A stretch of DNA of 64,000 nt from Desulfurobacterium thermolithotrophum DSM 11699 (lineage in GTDB: Bacteria; Aquificota; Aquificia; Desulfurobacteriales; Desulfurobacteriaceae). Where the stretch lies: assembly GCF_000191045.1 (NCBI RefSeq), contig NC_015185.1, forward strand, positions 1,356,001 through 1,420,000, in the 5' to 3' direction. Position 1 is the first letter of the stretch, and every line of letters begins with the position of its first letter. Shown here in pieces: positions 48,141 through 57,182 of this stretch. Both the position numbers and the translations under genes were made by a program. Below the pieces are notes generated by a model. That model saw only the letters and a list, made by a program, of their open reading frames with translations, made no database searches and had not been told where the DNA came from.

Positions 48141-48511
48141 CCTCTCCACTCCTTATAATTTTTTGCTATAGACAAAAGTAACCCCAGATTAGTAAGAACA
48201 ACTGCGCAAATTATAGCAAAGAAGTCAATAGGTGTAAACAGAGAAATTCCTACAAGAATAGAAGTTAATAAAAGGTATCTCCAAAGAAAACCTGACTTTG
48301 GAAAGTAGTTTAATGCTACGTGCTTAGGAAGTTTTCTAGAAAACCTTGCAAGTAAAACATAATCTAAGAGCATTAAAAAATAACCCAAAACAAAAGAAAA
48401 AAGAAACTTAAAGTTCCAACCAGTAAAAAGTCCCGAAAGAAAAAAACCAACAAAAAAAAGAAAAATAAGAGTAGAAAACAAAGTTTTTATAAACGAATCA
48501 AATTCTTTCAT
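48122..48511 (-). CDS. atpI: ATP synthase I-like membrane protein
   Basis: The 129-residue product has four hydrophobic spans (STLIFLFFVGFFLSGLF, FSFVLGYFLMLLDYVLLA, YLLLTSILVGISLF, FFAIICAVVLTNLGLLL). This is the layout of AtpI/AtpR-like proteins encoded before atpB, which may help c-ring assembly or magnesium uptake. Sequence similarity in this family is low, so position in the operon is the main evidence. It overlaps both neighbours by a few bases. Confidence 0.7.
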   Translation of the reverse strand: MKEFDSFIKTLFSTLIFLFFVGFFLSGLFTGWNFKFLFSFVLGYFLMLLDYVLLARFSRKLPKHVALNYFPKSGFLWRYLLLTSILVGISLFTPIDFFAIICAVVLTNLGLLLSIAKNYKEWRGWNTEQ

Positions 48512-48717
48512 CTTGAAACCTTCTTAAGTTCTCTATATAAGTTTTTAAGACCAGCAGCAAAACCTATCAAAAACCAAAAAATAGTCATCCACGGAAAAGT
48601 ATCCAGCCACTTATCAAGATAATAACCAATAACAATTCCTATTATGATGGAGAGGGCAAACTGAACCCCCACCATCATGTAAGAAGTTTTTTCTATGTAA
48701 TCTCTAAGCTTTCCCAT
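48508..48717 (-). CDS. AtpZ/AtpI family small F0 accessory protein
   Basis: This 69-residue protein has two spans: YMMVGVQFALSIIIGIVIGY and FPWMTIFWFLIGFAAGLKNL. The GYYLDKWLDTFPW link between them is the AtpZ/AtpI pattern found next to F0 genes. I start it at ATG 48717 rather than TTG 48735, because the longer form overlaps hemL and lacks a site. It probably heads the atp group, though hemL lies two bases upstream. Confidence 0.75.
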   Translation of the reverse strand: MGKLRDYIEKTSYMMVGVQFALSIIIGIVIGYYLDKWLDTFPWMTIFWFLIGFAAGLKNLYRELKKVSR

Positions 48718-48718
48718 T

Positions 48719-50020
48719 TTAAACCATCTCTGCAACTTCTTTGAACGCTACTTCTGCTGCTTTTATAGTCTTTTCTATATCTTCATCTGCATGAGCCGTT
48801 GACATGAAGGCTACTTCAAACTGCGAAGGTGCAAGATAAACTCCTTGTTCTAACATTTTTCTAAAGAATTTAGCATAAGCTTTAGTATTTGAAGTTAGGG
48901 CATCTTGATAATTTTTAACGTCTTTATTAGTAAAGTAAACAATAGATATGCTTTCAATTCTCTTGAAACAGAGTTTATCTTTAAGTCCAGCAGCTTTTGC
49001 AGCTTCCTTTAAACCTTCTGCAAGCTTATCAGTTTTTTCCTTTAGGCTTTCATAAACTCCTGTTTTTTGAAGAAGCTCAAGCGTCTTGATTCCAGCTATC
49101 ATTGCAAGAGGGTTTCCTGAGAGTGTTCCAGCTTGGTAAACAGGACCTTCCGGAGCTAGGTAATTCATTATTTCAGCTTTTCCTCCAAAAGCTCCAACAG
49201 GAAGACCGCCGCCAATAATTTTTCCAAAACAAGATAGATCTGGAGTTATTCCAAAGTACTCTTGAGCTCCCCCTAAGGAAAGTCTAAATCCTGTGATAAC
49301 TTCATCAAATATGAGAACAATTCCCTTTTCTGCTGTAAGCTCTCTTACCTTTTCAAGGAATCCTGGCTCAGGAATAATGAGACCTGCATTTGCCATAACA
49401 GGTTCCATGATAACTGCTGCAACGTCATTTCCAACTTCATCAACTACTTTTTTGAGTACATCTATATCATTAAAAGGAACTGTAATTGTATGCTTAGCAA
49501 AGTCCTCAGGAATTCCAGGACTTGTTGGAACACCAAAGGTCGTAAGTCCAGAACCTGCCTTTACAAGAAGAGCATCAACATGACCGTGATAACCTCCTTC
49601 AAACTTTATAACCTTATTTCTTCCTGTATAACCTCTTGCAAGTCTTATTGCAGACATTGTTGCTTCAGTACCGGAGTTAACCATTCTTACTTTTTCAACA
49701 GAAGGCACTAAGTCAACAATCATCTTTGCAAGCTTAACTTCAAGTTCTGTTGGAGCTCCATAGCTGGTTCCTTTTTCAGCTTGTTCCTGTATGGCCTTTA
49801 CAACTTCTGGATGAGCATGTCCTAAAATCATTGGACCCCATGAGCAAACGTAATCAATGTACTCATTTCCATCAGCGTCCCAAATGTGAGCACCTTTAGC
49901 CTTTGCAATAAACCTTGGAATGTCTCCAACAGACTTAAAAGCTCTAACCGGACTGTTAACACCTCCAGGAATATATTTTTTTGCTTTGTCAAACAAAGCT
50001 TTTGAACGCTCAACCTTCAT
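48719..50020 (-). CDS. hemL: Glutamate-1-semialdehyde 2,1-aminomutase
   Basis: HemL makes 5-aminolevulinate for tetrapyrrole synthesis. It is a PLP enzyme of fold type I with 433 residues. Motifs: [17 protein letters not shown] at the N-terminus, [50 protein letters not shown] and the PLP lysine in [16 protein letters not shown] (near residue 267). GGAGG precedes ATG 50020. It fits the heme-related hemW seen elsewhere. Confidence 0.97.
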   Translation of the reverse strand: MKVERSKALFDKAKKYIPGGVNSPVRAFKSVGDIPRFIAKAKGAHIWDADGNEYIDYVCSWGPMILGHAHPEVVKAIQEQAEKGTSYGAPTELEVKLAKMIVDLVPSVEKVRMVNSGTEATMSAIRLARGYTGRNKVIKFEGGYHGHVDALLVKAGSGLTTFGVPTSPGIPEDFAKHTITVPFNDIDVLKKVVDEVGNDVAAVIMEPVMANAGLIIPEPGFLEKVRELTAEKGIVLIFDEVITGFRLSLGGAQEYFGITPDLSCFGKIIGGGLPVGAFGGKAEIMNYLAPEGPVYQAGTLSGNPLAMIAGIKTLELLQKTGVYESLKEKTDKLAEGLKEAAKAAGLKDKLCFKRIESISIVYFTNKDVKNYQDALTSNTKAYAKFFRKMLEQGVYLAPSQFEVAFMSTAHADEDIEKTIKAAEVAFKEVAEMV

Positions 50021-50044
50021 CGAACTCCTCCAAAGTTTTTTATT

Positions 50045-50629
50045 TTAAAGTTTACCTTTTGTAGAGGGTATCCCTTTAATTTTTTCATCAATATCTACAG
50101 CCATTTTCAGAGCTCTTGCAACACATTTAAACGTTCCTTCAGCAATGTGATGAAGGTTTAAGCCGTAATGACAATTTATATGTAAATTACATTCTAAGGA
50201 AAAAGCAAAGGATTTCCAAAATTCCCTAAAAAGGTCAAACTCTATTCCCATCAATGTTGCCATCTGAGGAAAACCTTTATAAACAAAATAAGGTCTACCA
50301 GAAAGATCTACTGCAACTGAAATTAAAGTTTCGTCCATAGGAAGTGTGAAGAATCCATATCGATTAATGCTTTTTTTGCTTCCAAGAGCTCTTTTAACAA
50401 CTTCTCCAAGAACTATTCCTACATCTTCTATCAAGTGGTGGTAATCAACTTCTACATCTCCCGTAGCCTTTACCTCAAGGTCAAAAAGTCCATGTTTTGA
50501 AAACAGTTCAAGCATATGAGTAAGAAAAGGTACATCTGTTTTGACTTTGTAGTCTCCACTTCCATCAAGATTGATTAAAATTTCAATTGATGTTTCACTC
50601 GTTACCCTTTTTACAGTTGCCTTTCTCAA
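50045..50629 (-). CDS. hisB: Imidazoleglycerol-phosphate dehydratase
   Basis: HisB (monofunctional dehydratase) acts in histidine synthesis. Manganese ligands are in FLTHMLELFSKHGLFDL, VDYHHLIEDVGIVLGEVV and CHYGLNLHHIAEGTFKC. I place the start at TTG 50629, giving 194 residues, the family length, with GGAGGG upstream on the minus strand. A frame running to 50779 would add 50 residues that overlap pheA in another frame and do not belong to HisB. Confidence 0.95.
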   Translation of the reverse strand: MRKATVKRVTSETSIEILINLDGSGDYKVKTDVPFLTHMLELFSKHGLFDLEVKATGDVEVDYHHLIEDVGIVLGEVVKRALGSKKSINRYGFFTLPMDETLISVAVDLSGRPYFVYKGFPQMATLMGIEFDLFREFWKSFAFSLECNLHINCHYGLNLHHIAEGTFKCVARALKMAVDIDEKIKGIPSTKGKL

Positions 50630-50651
50630 AATCCCTCCAAAAAATAAGTTT

Positions 50652-51728
50652 TCACTCTTTGAATCCTGCCGGATAGGAACCAAGAATTTTAAAGAAAGTA
50701 GTATTAGACTGGAGCTCCTTAAGTGCTTTTGCAACTCTTTCGTTTTTTCTATGTCCTTCAATATCAACAAAGAAGACATATTCCCAAGGACGCTTTTTGG
50801 TAGGTCTTGACTCTATCTTTGAGAGATTTACATCGTAAATTGCAAAAGGCTGAAGTGCCTTAAAAAGAGAACCTGCAACATGTTTTGTACTGAACATGAT
50901 TGAAGTTTTATCTCTACCAGATGGAAACTCTGAATCTTCCTTTCCTATTACTAAGAATCTGGTAAAGTTCTTTGAGAGTTCCTGTATATTTCTTGCAAGG
51001 ATGCTCAGATCGTAAAGGTAAGCTGCTGCTTCACTAGCAATTGCAGCTGTATTAGGTTCTTGACTTGCAAGCTCTGCTGCTTTTGAAGTACTTGAAACCT
51101 CTTCAATATCAACTTTTGGCAAGTACTCTGATATCCACTTTCTTGCCTGTGCTATTGCATGTCTATGAGAGTAAACTTTCTTTATTTGAGAAAGATCTGA
51201 CTCTTTACTCATTAAATGAAGATTAACAGGAACAAAGATTTCTCCACAAATTTTTAAATCGGTATCAAAAAACATATCTATCGTATAATTGACGACTCCT
51301 TCTATGGAGTTTTCTATTGGAACAACTCCATAATCAACTCTTCCCTTTTCCACCTCATTAAAAACTTCACCTATAGAATCCATAGGTCTTAAGTTTGAAG
51401 AACTTCCAAATTGTTTTAAAGCTGCAAGATGGGTAAAAGTAGCCTTAGGACCAAGATATGCTACCTTTGTTGGTTCTTCTAAAGCTCTACAGGCAGAAAT
51501 AATCTCTCTAAAAATAGCTCTTACACTTTCAGCAGGAAGAGGTCCCTGATTAATTTCTTCTAACTTTGAAAGTATCTTTGCTTCCCTTCCAGGAACATAA
51601 AACGGAAGTCCTTCCTGTTTCTTTATTTCCCCTACTTCCTGTGCAAGTTTAGCTCTTCTGTTTAGTAAAGCTAAAACTTCCCTATCTATTTTGTCTATTT
51701 CTTCTCTCAGCTGAGAAAGATCTTTCAT
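50652..51728 (-). CDS. pheA: Chorismate mutase / prephenate dehydratase
   Basis: This bifunctional P-protein leads to phenylpyruvate in phenylalanine synthesis. Residues 1-90 are an AroQ chorismate mutase (LREEIDKIDREVLALLNRRA). Residues about 95-275 are prephenate dehydratase (VAYLGPKATFTHLAALKQFG; TRFLVIGKED with the conserved TRF). The ACT domain follows with the Phe-sensing ESRPTKKRPWEYVFFVDIEG. The 358-residue length fits. The start ATG overlaps the stop of a small membrane gene (ATGA). Confidence 0.97.
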   Translation of the reverse strand: MKDLSQLREEIDKIDREVLALLNRRAKLAQEVGEIKKQEGLPFYVPGREAKILSKLEEINQGPLPAESVRAIFREIISACRALEEPTKVAYLGPKATFTHLAALKQFGSSSNLRPMDSIGEVFNEVEKGRVDYGVVPIENSIEGVVNYTIDMFFDTDLKICGEIFVPVNLHLMSKESDLSQIKKVYSHRHAIAQARKWISEYLPKVDIEEVSSTSKAAELASQEPNTAAIASEAAAYLYDLSILARNIQELSKNFTRFLVIGKEDSEFPSGRDKTSIMFSTKHVAGSLFKALQPFAIYDVNLSKIESRPTKKRPWEYVFFVDIEGHRKNERVAKALKELQSNTTFFKILGSYPAGFKE

Positions 51729-51868
51729 TCCCCATCACCTCTTTGCTGTTTCTTCCTTAAAGGACAAACATTACTACTACAACTACTACAGGTTTTTCTA
51801 TTCTTTACTCGGAAAAAAAGATAAACCCCAGCGGCAACTAAAATCATAATAGGAACTAAATTTTCCAA
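51725..51868 (-). CDS. Short Cys-rich membrane protein (FeoB-associated type)
   Basis: A 47-codon gene starts at TTG 51868 with GGAGAG upstream on the minus strand. It has one span (LVPIMILVAAGVYLFF) then a Cys-rich tail CSSCSSNVCP and a basic end (LRKKQQRG). This matches the layout of small FeoB-associated Cys-rich membrane proteins (CxxC..C), though no feoB is near. Its stop overlaps the pheA start. A perfect TATAAT on the minus strand lies at 51904-51909. The gene is short but well supported by layout. Confidence 0.7.
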   Translation of the reverse strand: MENLVPIMILVAAGVYLFFRVKNRKTCSSCSSNVCPLRKKQQRGDGE

Positions 51869-51903
51869 TTTGAACTCTCCTTCTACGGTTCCTTTAAAGT
51901 CAA

Positions 51904-51909
51904 ATTATA
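51904..51909 (-). promoter_or_regulatory. -10 box for the Cys-rich gene and pheA
   Basis: TATAAT on the minus strand, 35 bases before TTG 51868. The -35 box is not clear. Confidence 0.4.
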
Positions 51910-51996
51910 ACTTTATTTCCAAAGCATACTAATAGTTGACAAAACCAGAGAAAAAGACAAATTCTTTTTTTAGAATTTAAGCACAGGAGGATATAA

Positions 51997-52188
51997 ATGC
52001 CTATCTACGAATTTAAATGTGAAAACTGTGGCAAAGAGTTTGAAAAATTTCTTCTTTCATACTCACAAATCAAGGAAGTAAAATGTCCTGAGTGCAACTC
52101 TGAAAAAGTTGTTAAAAAGGTTTCTGCCTGTAGCATTGGTGGAGATACAGAAACATCTACTGGTAGTGCTTGTACTTCTTTTGGCTGA
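51997..52188 (+). CDS. FmdB-type zinc-ribbon protein
   Basis: This 63-residue protein begins MPIYEFKCENCGKEFEKFL and continues EVKCPECNSEKVVKKVS, the CxxC..CxxC zinc ribbon of the FmdB/CxxC_CXXC_SSSS family. The Ser/Thr/Gly-rich tail has two further Cys (SACSIGG, GSACTSFG). Family members are thought to be regulators or small binding proteins, with no fixed role. AGGAGG precedes ATG 51997. TTGACA at 51937 upstream could be a -35 box. A strong hairpin follows the stop. Confidence 0.85.
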   Translation: MPIYEFKCENCGKEFEKFLLSYSQIKEVKCPECNSEKVVKKVSACSIGGDTETSTGSACTSFG

Positions 52189-52198
52189 GGTATTTAGA

Positions 52199-52228
52199 AG
52201 GCGGAGTTTCCGCCTAAGTATTTTTTAT
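52199..52228. terminator. Terminator between fmdB-like gene and trmD
   Basis: AGGCGGA (52199-52205) pairs with TCCGCCT (52209-52215), then a T-rich tract. The stem serves the plus-strand gene. On the minus strand it abuts the trmD stop. Confidence 0.85.
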
Positions 52229-52954
52229 TTTTTTTAGAATTTCCAATTCTTCCTTTGTTAAAAGACCTTTTTGTTTTAGCTCTTCTATTAATTTCGGATT
52301 TTTTTTAAGAGTCTTTTTAAGGGATTGTTCCTTTCTCCAAAGTTCTATTTTTTTATGATGTCCTGAAAGCAGAACTTCAGGAACCTTCATTCCCCTAAAC
52401 ACTGCAGGTCTTGTATAGTTTGGATATCCTAAAAGGCCTCTGTCCATAAAAGAATCTGCTCTCAAACTTTCTTCATTTCCTAAAACTCCAGGGACAAGTC
52501 TTATAACTGCATCCATTATTACCATTGCAGGAAGTTCACCGCCAGTAAGTACAAAATCTCCAATGGAAACTTCCTTATCAACAATAGTTTTTACTCTTTC
52601 ATCAACTCCTTCATATCTTCCGCAAATTATCATTATTCTTTCTTTCTTTGAAAGTTCAATTGCCATTTTTTGACTAAAAGTTTCTCCCCATGGTTCTGTA
52701 AGAAGAACATAAGGCTTTTCTCCATCTTTTGTTAATTCGTCATAAGCTCTAAGGATTGGCTCAGGCTTTAAGACCATTCCCGGTCCACCACCATAGGGAA
52801 CATCATCTACAACTTTATGTTTATCGAAAGCAAAATCCCTAATATTAATGACATTTACTTCAACCTTACCATGGGAAACTGCCTTTCCAATAACTCCCTC
52901 TTGCAAGAAACAATCAAAAATGTTTGGAAGAACTGTAAGAACATCAAATCTCAT
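52214..52954 (-). CDS. trmD: tRNA (guanine37-N1)-methyltransferase
   Basis: TrmD makes m1G37 in tRNAs with a SPOUT knotted fold. The 246-residue protein has RFDVLTVLPNIFDCFLQEGV, DDVPYGGGPGMVLKPEPILR near residue 50, ICGRYEGVDERV and IGDFVLTGGELPAMVIMDA in the knot, and a C-terminal ELWRKEQSLKKTLK domain. It overlaps rimM by four bases, the usual rimM-trmD coupling, but rpsP and rplS are not beside it. Confidence 0.97.
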   Translation of the reverse strand: MRFDVLTVLPNIFDCFLQEGVIGKAVSHGKVEVNVINIRDFAFDKHKVVDDVPYGGGPGMVLKPEPILRAYDELTKDGEKPYVLLTEPWGETFSQKMAIELSKKERIMIICGRYEGVDERVKTIVDKEVSIGDFVLTGGELPAMVIMDAVIRLVPGVLGNEESLRADSFMDRGLLGYPNYTRPAVFRGMKVPEVLLSGHHKKIELWRKEQSLKKTLKKNPKLIEELKQKGLLTKEELEILKKIKNT

Positions 52955-53517
52955 TCCATGCCCTCAATAAGGGAAACAACTATCCTTTTATTTTCTATAT
53001 CCACATCTTTTACAAATTGACTTATAAAAGGAATTAAGATTTTGCTACCATCAGATTTCTCAACCTCAAAGATGTGACCTGCTGGTTGTTCAAGAATTTC
53101 TTTTAAAATACCAACTTCTTTGCCATCATCAGTGAAAACTTTACTTCCAATAAGGTCAGAAAAGTAAAATTCTCCTTCTCCAAGCTCAACTTGTTTATTT
53201 TTATCTATCCAGAGCTCTCCTCCTACTCTTTCCTCAGCTTCACCTCTATCGTTTATCTCTTTAAACTTAACTATATAAAGATTTTTATATGGCTTTAATT
53301 TTTCTACACACAATTCCTCTCTTTTTGTTCCTCTATATACAGGAATTAAATCAAGAGCTTCCATTTGCTTTTCAAAAATATCCGACTCTGGCTTTATCTT
53401 AACTTCTCCTTTAATTCCGTGAACACCCACTATCTTCCCAATCATCACTTCATCTTTATGATCAAAAGCCTTTCTCTTCCTTCTTTCAAGAATAGCTCTT
53501 ATACCTTTCTTTTTCAT
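52951..53517 (-). CDS. rimM: Ribosome maturation factor RimM
   Basis: RimM assists 30S head maturation. The RimM barrel starts at VMIGKIVGVHGIKGEVKIKP. GELWIDKNKQVELGEGEFYF and DLIGSKVFTDDGKEVGILKE (PRC-barrel part) follow, and it ends IPFISQFVKDVDIENKRIVV. Before the barrel is a basic extension of about 24 residues (KKKGIRAILERRKRKAFDHK). I use ATG 53517 with GAGG upstream; a shorter form from the later ATG (53445) would drop the extension. It is coupled to trmD. Confidence 0.93.
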   Translation of the reverse strand: MKKKGIRAILERRKRKAFDHKDEVMIGKIVGVHGIKGEVKIKPESDIFEKQMEALDLIPVYRGTKREELCVEKLKPYKNLYIVKFKEINDRGEAEERVGGELWIDKNKQVELGEGEFYFSDLIGSKVFTDDGKEVGILKEILEQPAGHIFEVEKSDGSKILIPFISQFVKDVDIENKRIVVSLIEGME

Positions 53518-53532
53518 AATTAACCTCAAGTT

Positions 53533-53559
53533 TAGAAAGAGCGGGAAAACTTCCCACTC
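53533..53559 (-). terminator. Possible terminator between thioesterase and rimM
   Basis: AAGAGTGGGAA pairs with TTCCCGCTCTT (one G-T pair) just past the stop of the gene at 53560, followed by a short T/A tract. Confidence 0.5.
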
Positions 53560-54126
53560 TTAATTTGGCTTTTCTTCATTTTTTATTCTCTCTACTACCA
53601 ACTTTTTAAGCTTATCAGAAAGAGGTTCTCCTTTTTCCTCTTGAGGAGCCAAAGCTTGAGATTCAAGGTTTTGAACTTCTGTAATAATGCCTTTTTTCTT
53701 AAGCTCCTCAATAATTTCCTTACCAAAGTTAACAGGTCTTCCTTGAGGATCAATAAAGATATGTTGAGTAAATCCAACTGCTAAAACTACATCATCTCTT
53801 AAAACTCTATAATCGAATCTAATTCCTCGAGAACCAATATTCGTAATGGCAGTTTCAACAGTTATAAGGTCATCATAAACTACAGGAGCCATGTATCTAC
53901 AAGCTGCCTCAACAACAGGCATAAGAATCTGTTTTTGTTGAAATATCTGTTTGTACTCAAAACCTAATGCTCTAAAAAGCTCTGTTCTTCCTCTTTCAAA
54001 GATTTCAAAAAATCTTGAGTAGTACATAACACCGTATGCATCAACTTCTGCCATTGATACCCTATAAGGCATACTTCCTACTATTACCTGTTGTTCTTGC
54101 TGCTGTTCCTTCTTTTCTTCTGCCAT
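53560..54126 (-). CDS. YbgC/4HBT family acyl-CoA thioesterase
   Basis: A 188-residue hot-dog-fold protein. A Gln/Glu-rich N-terminus (EEKKEQQQEQQ) is followed by YRVSMAEVDAYGVMYYSRFF, the 4-hydroxybenzoyl-CoA/YbgC-type active-site region with Asp, then EIFERGRTELFRALG. GSRGIRFDYRVLRDDVVLAV comes in the second half. A C-terminal helix of about 45 residues is unusual. Substrate is unknown. AGGAGG lies upstream of ATG 54126. Confidence 0.82.
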   Translation of the reverse strand: MAEEKKEQQQEQQVIVGSMPYRVSMAEVDAYGVMYYSRFFEIFERGRTELFRALGFEYKQIFQQKQILMPVVEAACRYMAPVVYDDLITVETAITNIGSRGIRFDYRVLRDDVVLAVGFTQHIFIDPQGRPVNFGKEIIEELKKKGIITEVQNLESQALAPQEEKGEPLSDKLKKLVVERIKNEEKPN

Positions 54127-54153
54127 TTAAAACCTCCTAATTCTTCTTTATCT

Positions 54154-55641
54154 CTATACTCCCCAACTCCAAGGATTTTTCTTTTCCTTTTTCTTAGGTA
54201 ATCCTAATTTATCCCAAATTTCATCAACTTTTTTCACAACTGCCGCGTCCATTTCTATATCAGGTGGCCAATCTCTTTCAAAACCTTCTGACGGCCACTT
54301 TCTTGTTGCATCAACTCCCATCTTACTACCATAAAATGGCAATGGAGATGTATGGTCAAGAGCATCTACAGGCCCTTCGCTAAAGATTACGTCCCTTTTT
54401 GGATCAACGTTGTTTCCCCACCTCCAAATTACTTCACCAATATCATGAACATTTGTATCTTTATCAAAAATTATGATGTTTTTAGTAAAAATCATTTGTC
54501 CCATACCCCATAAAGCAGAAATAACTTTCTTAGCATGGCCTGGATATCTTTTGTCTATTGATACAAATGCAAAGTTATGAAACACTCCTTCTATTGGGAG
54601 CGACATATCAACTATCTCAGGAAGTTGAGTCTTTAAAAATGGCAAGAAAATCCTTTCAGTTGCTTTCCCTATATAGCAGTCTTCCATTGGAGGTTTACCA
54701 ACAATTGTCGCAGGATAGATTGGATTTCTTCTATGAGTAATACACGTAATATGAAAGACTGGATAAAAGTCAGGAAGCGAATAGTAGCCTGTGTGATCTC
54801 CAAATGGTCCTTCAAATCTAAACTCATCTGTTTCAACATAGCCTTCTAATACTATTTCAGCATTTGCAGGAACCTCAAGGTCAACTGTCTCGCACTTTAC
54901 CATTTCGACAGGTTTTCCTCTCAAAAAGCCGGCAAAAACCATTTCGTCAACATCTTCAGGAAGAGGAGCTGTCGCAGAATAGATAACTGCTGGATCAGAA
55001 CCAATAGCGACTGCAACAGGAAATTTTTTTATTCCCATTTTCTTAGCTTTTAAGAAGTGTTTTGCTCCAACTTTATGCCAATGCCAGTGCATTCCTGTTG
55101 TTTTTCTATCATAGACATGAAGACGATACATTCCACAATTTCTTTCTCCCGTTTCGGGATCTTTTGTAAATACTAAGGGTAATGTAATAAATCTTCCACC
55201 ATCTTTGGGCCAACAGAAAAGAATAGGAAACTTAGAAAGATCTGGTTCTTTCATTATTACTTCTTTACAGGGAGCTTTTCTTTTATCAATCTCTTTTGGA
55301 AAAATGTCTGATATTTTCTTAAGTTCTACAAGCTTTTTTAGTTTATCAATAAATCCTACAGGTTTTTCAGGCTTTAAAAGTTTAGCAGCTCTTTCTCCAA
55401 TTCTATCTGGATCATCTTCTAATGCCATTGCCATCCTTTTGTAGCTGGCAAAAAGATTTATTGCTACCGGAATATTACCTCCATCAACATTCTTAAATAA
55501 AAGAGCAGGACCCCCTGCTTTTATAACTCTATCTGCAATTTCTGTTATCTCTAGATAAGAACTAACTGGATAGTCTATCTCTTTGAGTTCTCCTTCTTTT
55601 TTTAGTTTTTTTATGAAATCTCTTAAATCTCTGTATGCCAT
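54154..55641 (-). CDS. UbiD family decarboxylase
   Basis: The 495-residue protein starts MAYRDLRDFIKKLKKEGELK. It shows KAGGPALLFKNV, the conserved MYRLHVYDRKTTGMHWHWHK (Mn/prenyl-FMN site), PATIVGKPPMEDCYIGKATE and EGPFGDHTGYYS (Glu for catalysis). UbiD enzymes decarboxylate aromatic acids with prenylated FMN; in menaquinone pathways a relative acts on the naphthoate. ATG 55641 is preferred to the start at 55677 because AAGGAG is in place. No ubiX is adjacent. Confidence 0.88.
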   Translation of the reverse strand: MAYRDLRDFIKKLKKEGELKEIDYPVSSYLEITEIADRVIKAGGPALLFKNVDGGNIPVAINLFASYKRMAMALEDDPDRIGERAAKLLKPEKPVGFIDKLKKLVELKKISDIFPKEIDKRKAPCKEVIMKEPDLSKFPILFCWPKDGGRFITLPLVFTKDPETGERNCGMYRLHVYDRKTTGMHWHWHKVGAKHFLKAKKMGIKKFPVAVAIGSDPAVIYSATAPLPEDVDEMVFAGFLRGKPVEMVKCETVDLEVPANAEIVLEGYVETDEFRFEGPFGDHTGYYSLPDFYPVFHITCITHRRNPIYPATIVGKPPMEDCYIGKATERIFLPFLKTQLPEIVDMSLPIEGVFHNFAFVSIDKRYPGHAKKVISALWGMGQMIFTKNIIIFDKDTNVHDIGEVIWRWGNNVDPKRDVIFSEGPVDALDHTSPLPFYGSKMGVDATRKWPSEGFERDWPPDIEMDAAVVKKVDEIWDKLGLPKKKEKKNPWSWGV

Positions 55642-55693
55642 ATTCGCTCCTTGCAAAATTTTGTAGAATTCTACCACTTTTCAGGAGGAAGAA

Positions 55694-56473
55694 ATGGTTA
55701 AACTAAGAGATATAATAGCTTTTTTAGAAGAATTAGTTCCATCTGAACTTCAAGACAAGTGGGATAATTCCGGCCTTCAAATTGGGTGGGAAAGTCAAGA
55801 GGTAGAACACATAGGTTTTGCCCTTTCTGTATCAAAGAAAATACTAGAGCAGGCCAAAAGATTAAAAGTAGACCTAATAATTACTCATCATCCTATTACA
55901 ATCTCAGGCATTAAATCCTTTGTTAATTATTCTTATCCTTCCCACCTATTTTTAGAATTAGCAAGAAATGGAATAGCTGTTTATTCTCTTCATACAAATC
56001 TTGATGTATCTTCACTTGGTCCAACAGCTATAATAGCTGAAAAGTTAGAAGTTCAAAAAGAAGCAACTATTGCTGATAATCCACCTTACGGAATTATCGG
56101 CACATTAAATACTGCTTTAACGCAAAAAGAGCTCTTTAAAAAACTTACCTCTTTTCTACCAAAAGACATTTTTAGAGGAATCAACTATAGACCTGATTCT
56201 GCAGTAAAAAGAATTGCTGTATGTTCTGGAAGTGGAGCTTCTTTTATAGATATCGTAGCTAAGAAAGTTGATGTTTATATTACTGGAGATATTAAGTACC
56301 ATGACGCTCTAAAAGCTCAAGATCTTGGACTTACTGTTTTCGATATGGGACATTATGGAACTGAGAGACTCTTTTTTGAAAAGCTTTTCTACCTATTGAC
56401 CCAAAGATTTAATACTCTAAAATTAACAATTTTTGAAGAAAAATCCCCCTACGAGGTAATGAGATCATGCTAA
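55694..56473 (+). CDS. Nif3-like dinuclear metal protein
   Basis: This 259-residue NIF3/YbgI family protein begins KLRDIIAFLEELVPSELQDK WDNSGLQIG (split by one space here). VDLIITHHPITI and VYSLHTNLDVSSLGP give histidine ligands, and KYHDALKAQDLGLTVFDMGH another set near the end. The family forms toroidal hexamers with a two-metal site; proposed roles include GTP cyclohydrolase-like chemistry, still unclear. Its 3' end overlaps the next gene by seven bases. AGGAGG precedes ATG 55694. Confidence 0.9.
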   Translation: MVKLRDIIAFLEELVPSELQDKWDNSGLQIGWESQEVEHIGFALSVSKKILEQAKRLKVDLIITHHPITISGIKSFVNYSYPSHLFLELARNGIAVYSLHTNLDVSSLGPTAIIAEKLEVQKEATIADNPPYGIIGTLNTALTQKELFKKLTSFLPKDIFRGINYRPDSAVKRIAVCSGSGASFIDIVAKKVDVYITGDIKYHDALKAQDLGLTVFDMGHYGTERLFFEKLFYLLTQRFNTLKLTIFEEKSPYEVMRSC

Positions 56474-57171
56474 AGAAAGAACTTTTAAATCTTCAGTATA
56501 AAGAGATTGAATTACTTAGGTTAAAGACCAAAAAGAAGGAAATAGAAAGTGAAAAAGAAAAACTAGAGAAAGAATCTCAGAAAATAAACAATAATATAGA
56601 AAGCGCAAGAATTAAACTTGATGAGAAGAAAAAATATCTTCAAGAACTTAATAACTTCATTAAGTACAAGCAAGAAAGAATAGCAGAACTCAAAAAACAG
56701 AAAGAAAGTGCAAGAAACAGAGAGGAGTTCAAAAAAATTCTAAGAGCTATTGCGAAAAACGAGGACGACATAATAAAGACTAAACAACAAATAACGGGAA
56801 TAGAAACAGAAGTAGAAGCTCTAAAAGATGCTTATCTAAAAGTTAAGGAACAATTTGAGTTCAAGTTAAATGAACTCAAAGAGAAAATAAATGAGTTAGA
56901 AAAAGAAGCTAACACATATGAGAAAAAAATAAATAAAGTTCTTTTCGAAATAGAAGAAATTAAATCCTCTTTACCAGAAGAGGAATTAAAGAAATTTGAA
57001 CAAATGAAAGAAAAGTTTAATGGTTTAGTCTTTGCAGATATAAGTACAGGCGCATGTGAAGGTTGTGGAATTACATATTCAAGCGCCGAATACAGAGAGC
57101 TTCTTTCAAAACTTAAGGCTGGAGAATCTAAGTGTCCTTACTGCGGTAGATTTATCTACTGCAAAAAGTAA
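56467..57171 (+). CDS. Coiled-coil protein with C-terminal C4 zinc ribbon
   Basis: Residues about 5-180 are a long, Lys/Glu-rich coiled coil (KKEIESEKEKLEKESQ; EELKKFEQMKEKF). The last 40 residues carry two CxxC pairs, TGACEGCGITYSS and SKCPYCGRFIYC, a zinc ribbon. This is the CT398/HP0958-like family, which in Helicobacter (FlgZ) binds RpoN and flaA mRNA. A similar regulatory role is possible here but no flagellar genes are seen. It overlaps the Nif3-like gene. Confidence 0.8.
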   Translation: MLKKELLNLQYKEIELLRLKTKKKEIESEKEKLEKESQKINNNIESARIKLDEKKKYLQELNNFIKYKQERIAELKKQKESARNREEFKKILRAIAKNEDDIIKTKQQITGIETEVEALKDAYLKVKEQFEFKLNELKEKINELEKEANTYEKKINKVLFEIEEIKSSLPEEELKKFEQMKEKFNGLVFADISTGACEGCGITYSSAEYRELLSKLKAGESKCPYCGRFIYCKK

Positions 57172-57182
57172 AATAGTAAGAG

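Noticed and set aside
50630..50779. 50-residue upstream extension of hisB
   Set aside because: It overlaps pheA in another frame and is not part of the HisB family; a TTG with GGAGGG gives the normal protein.
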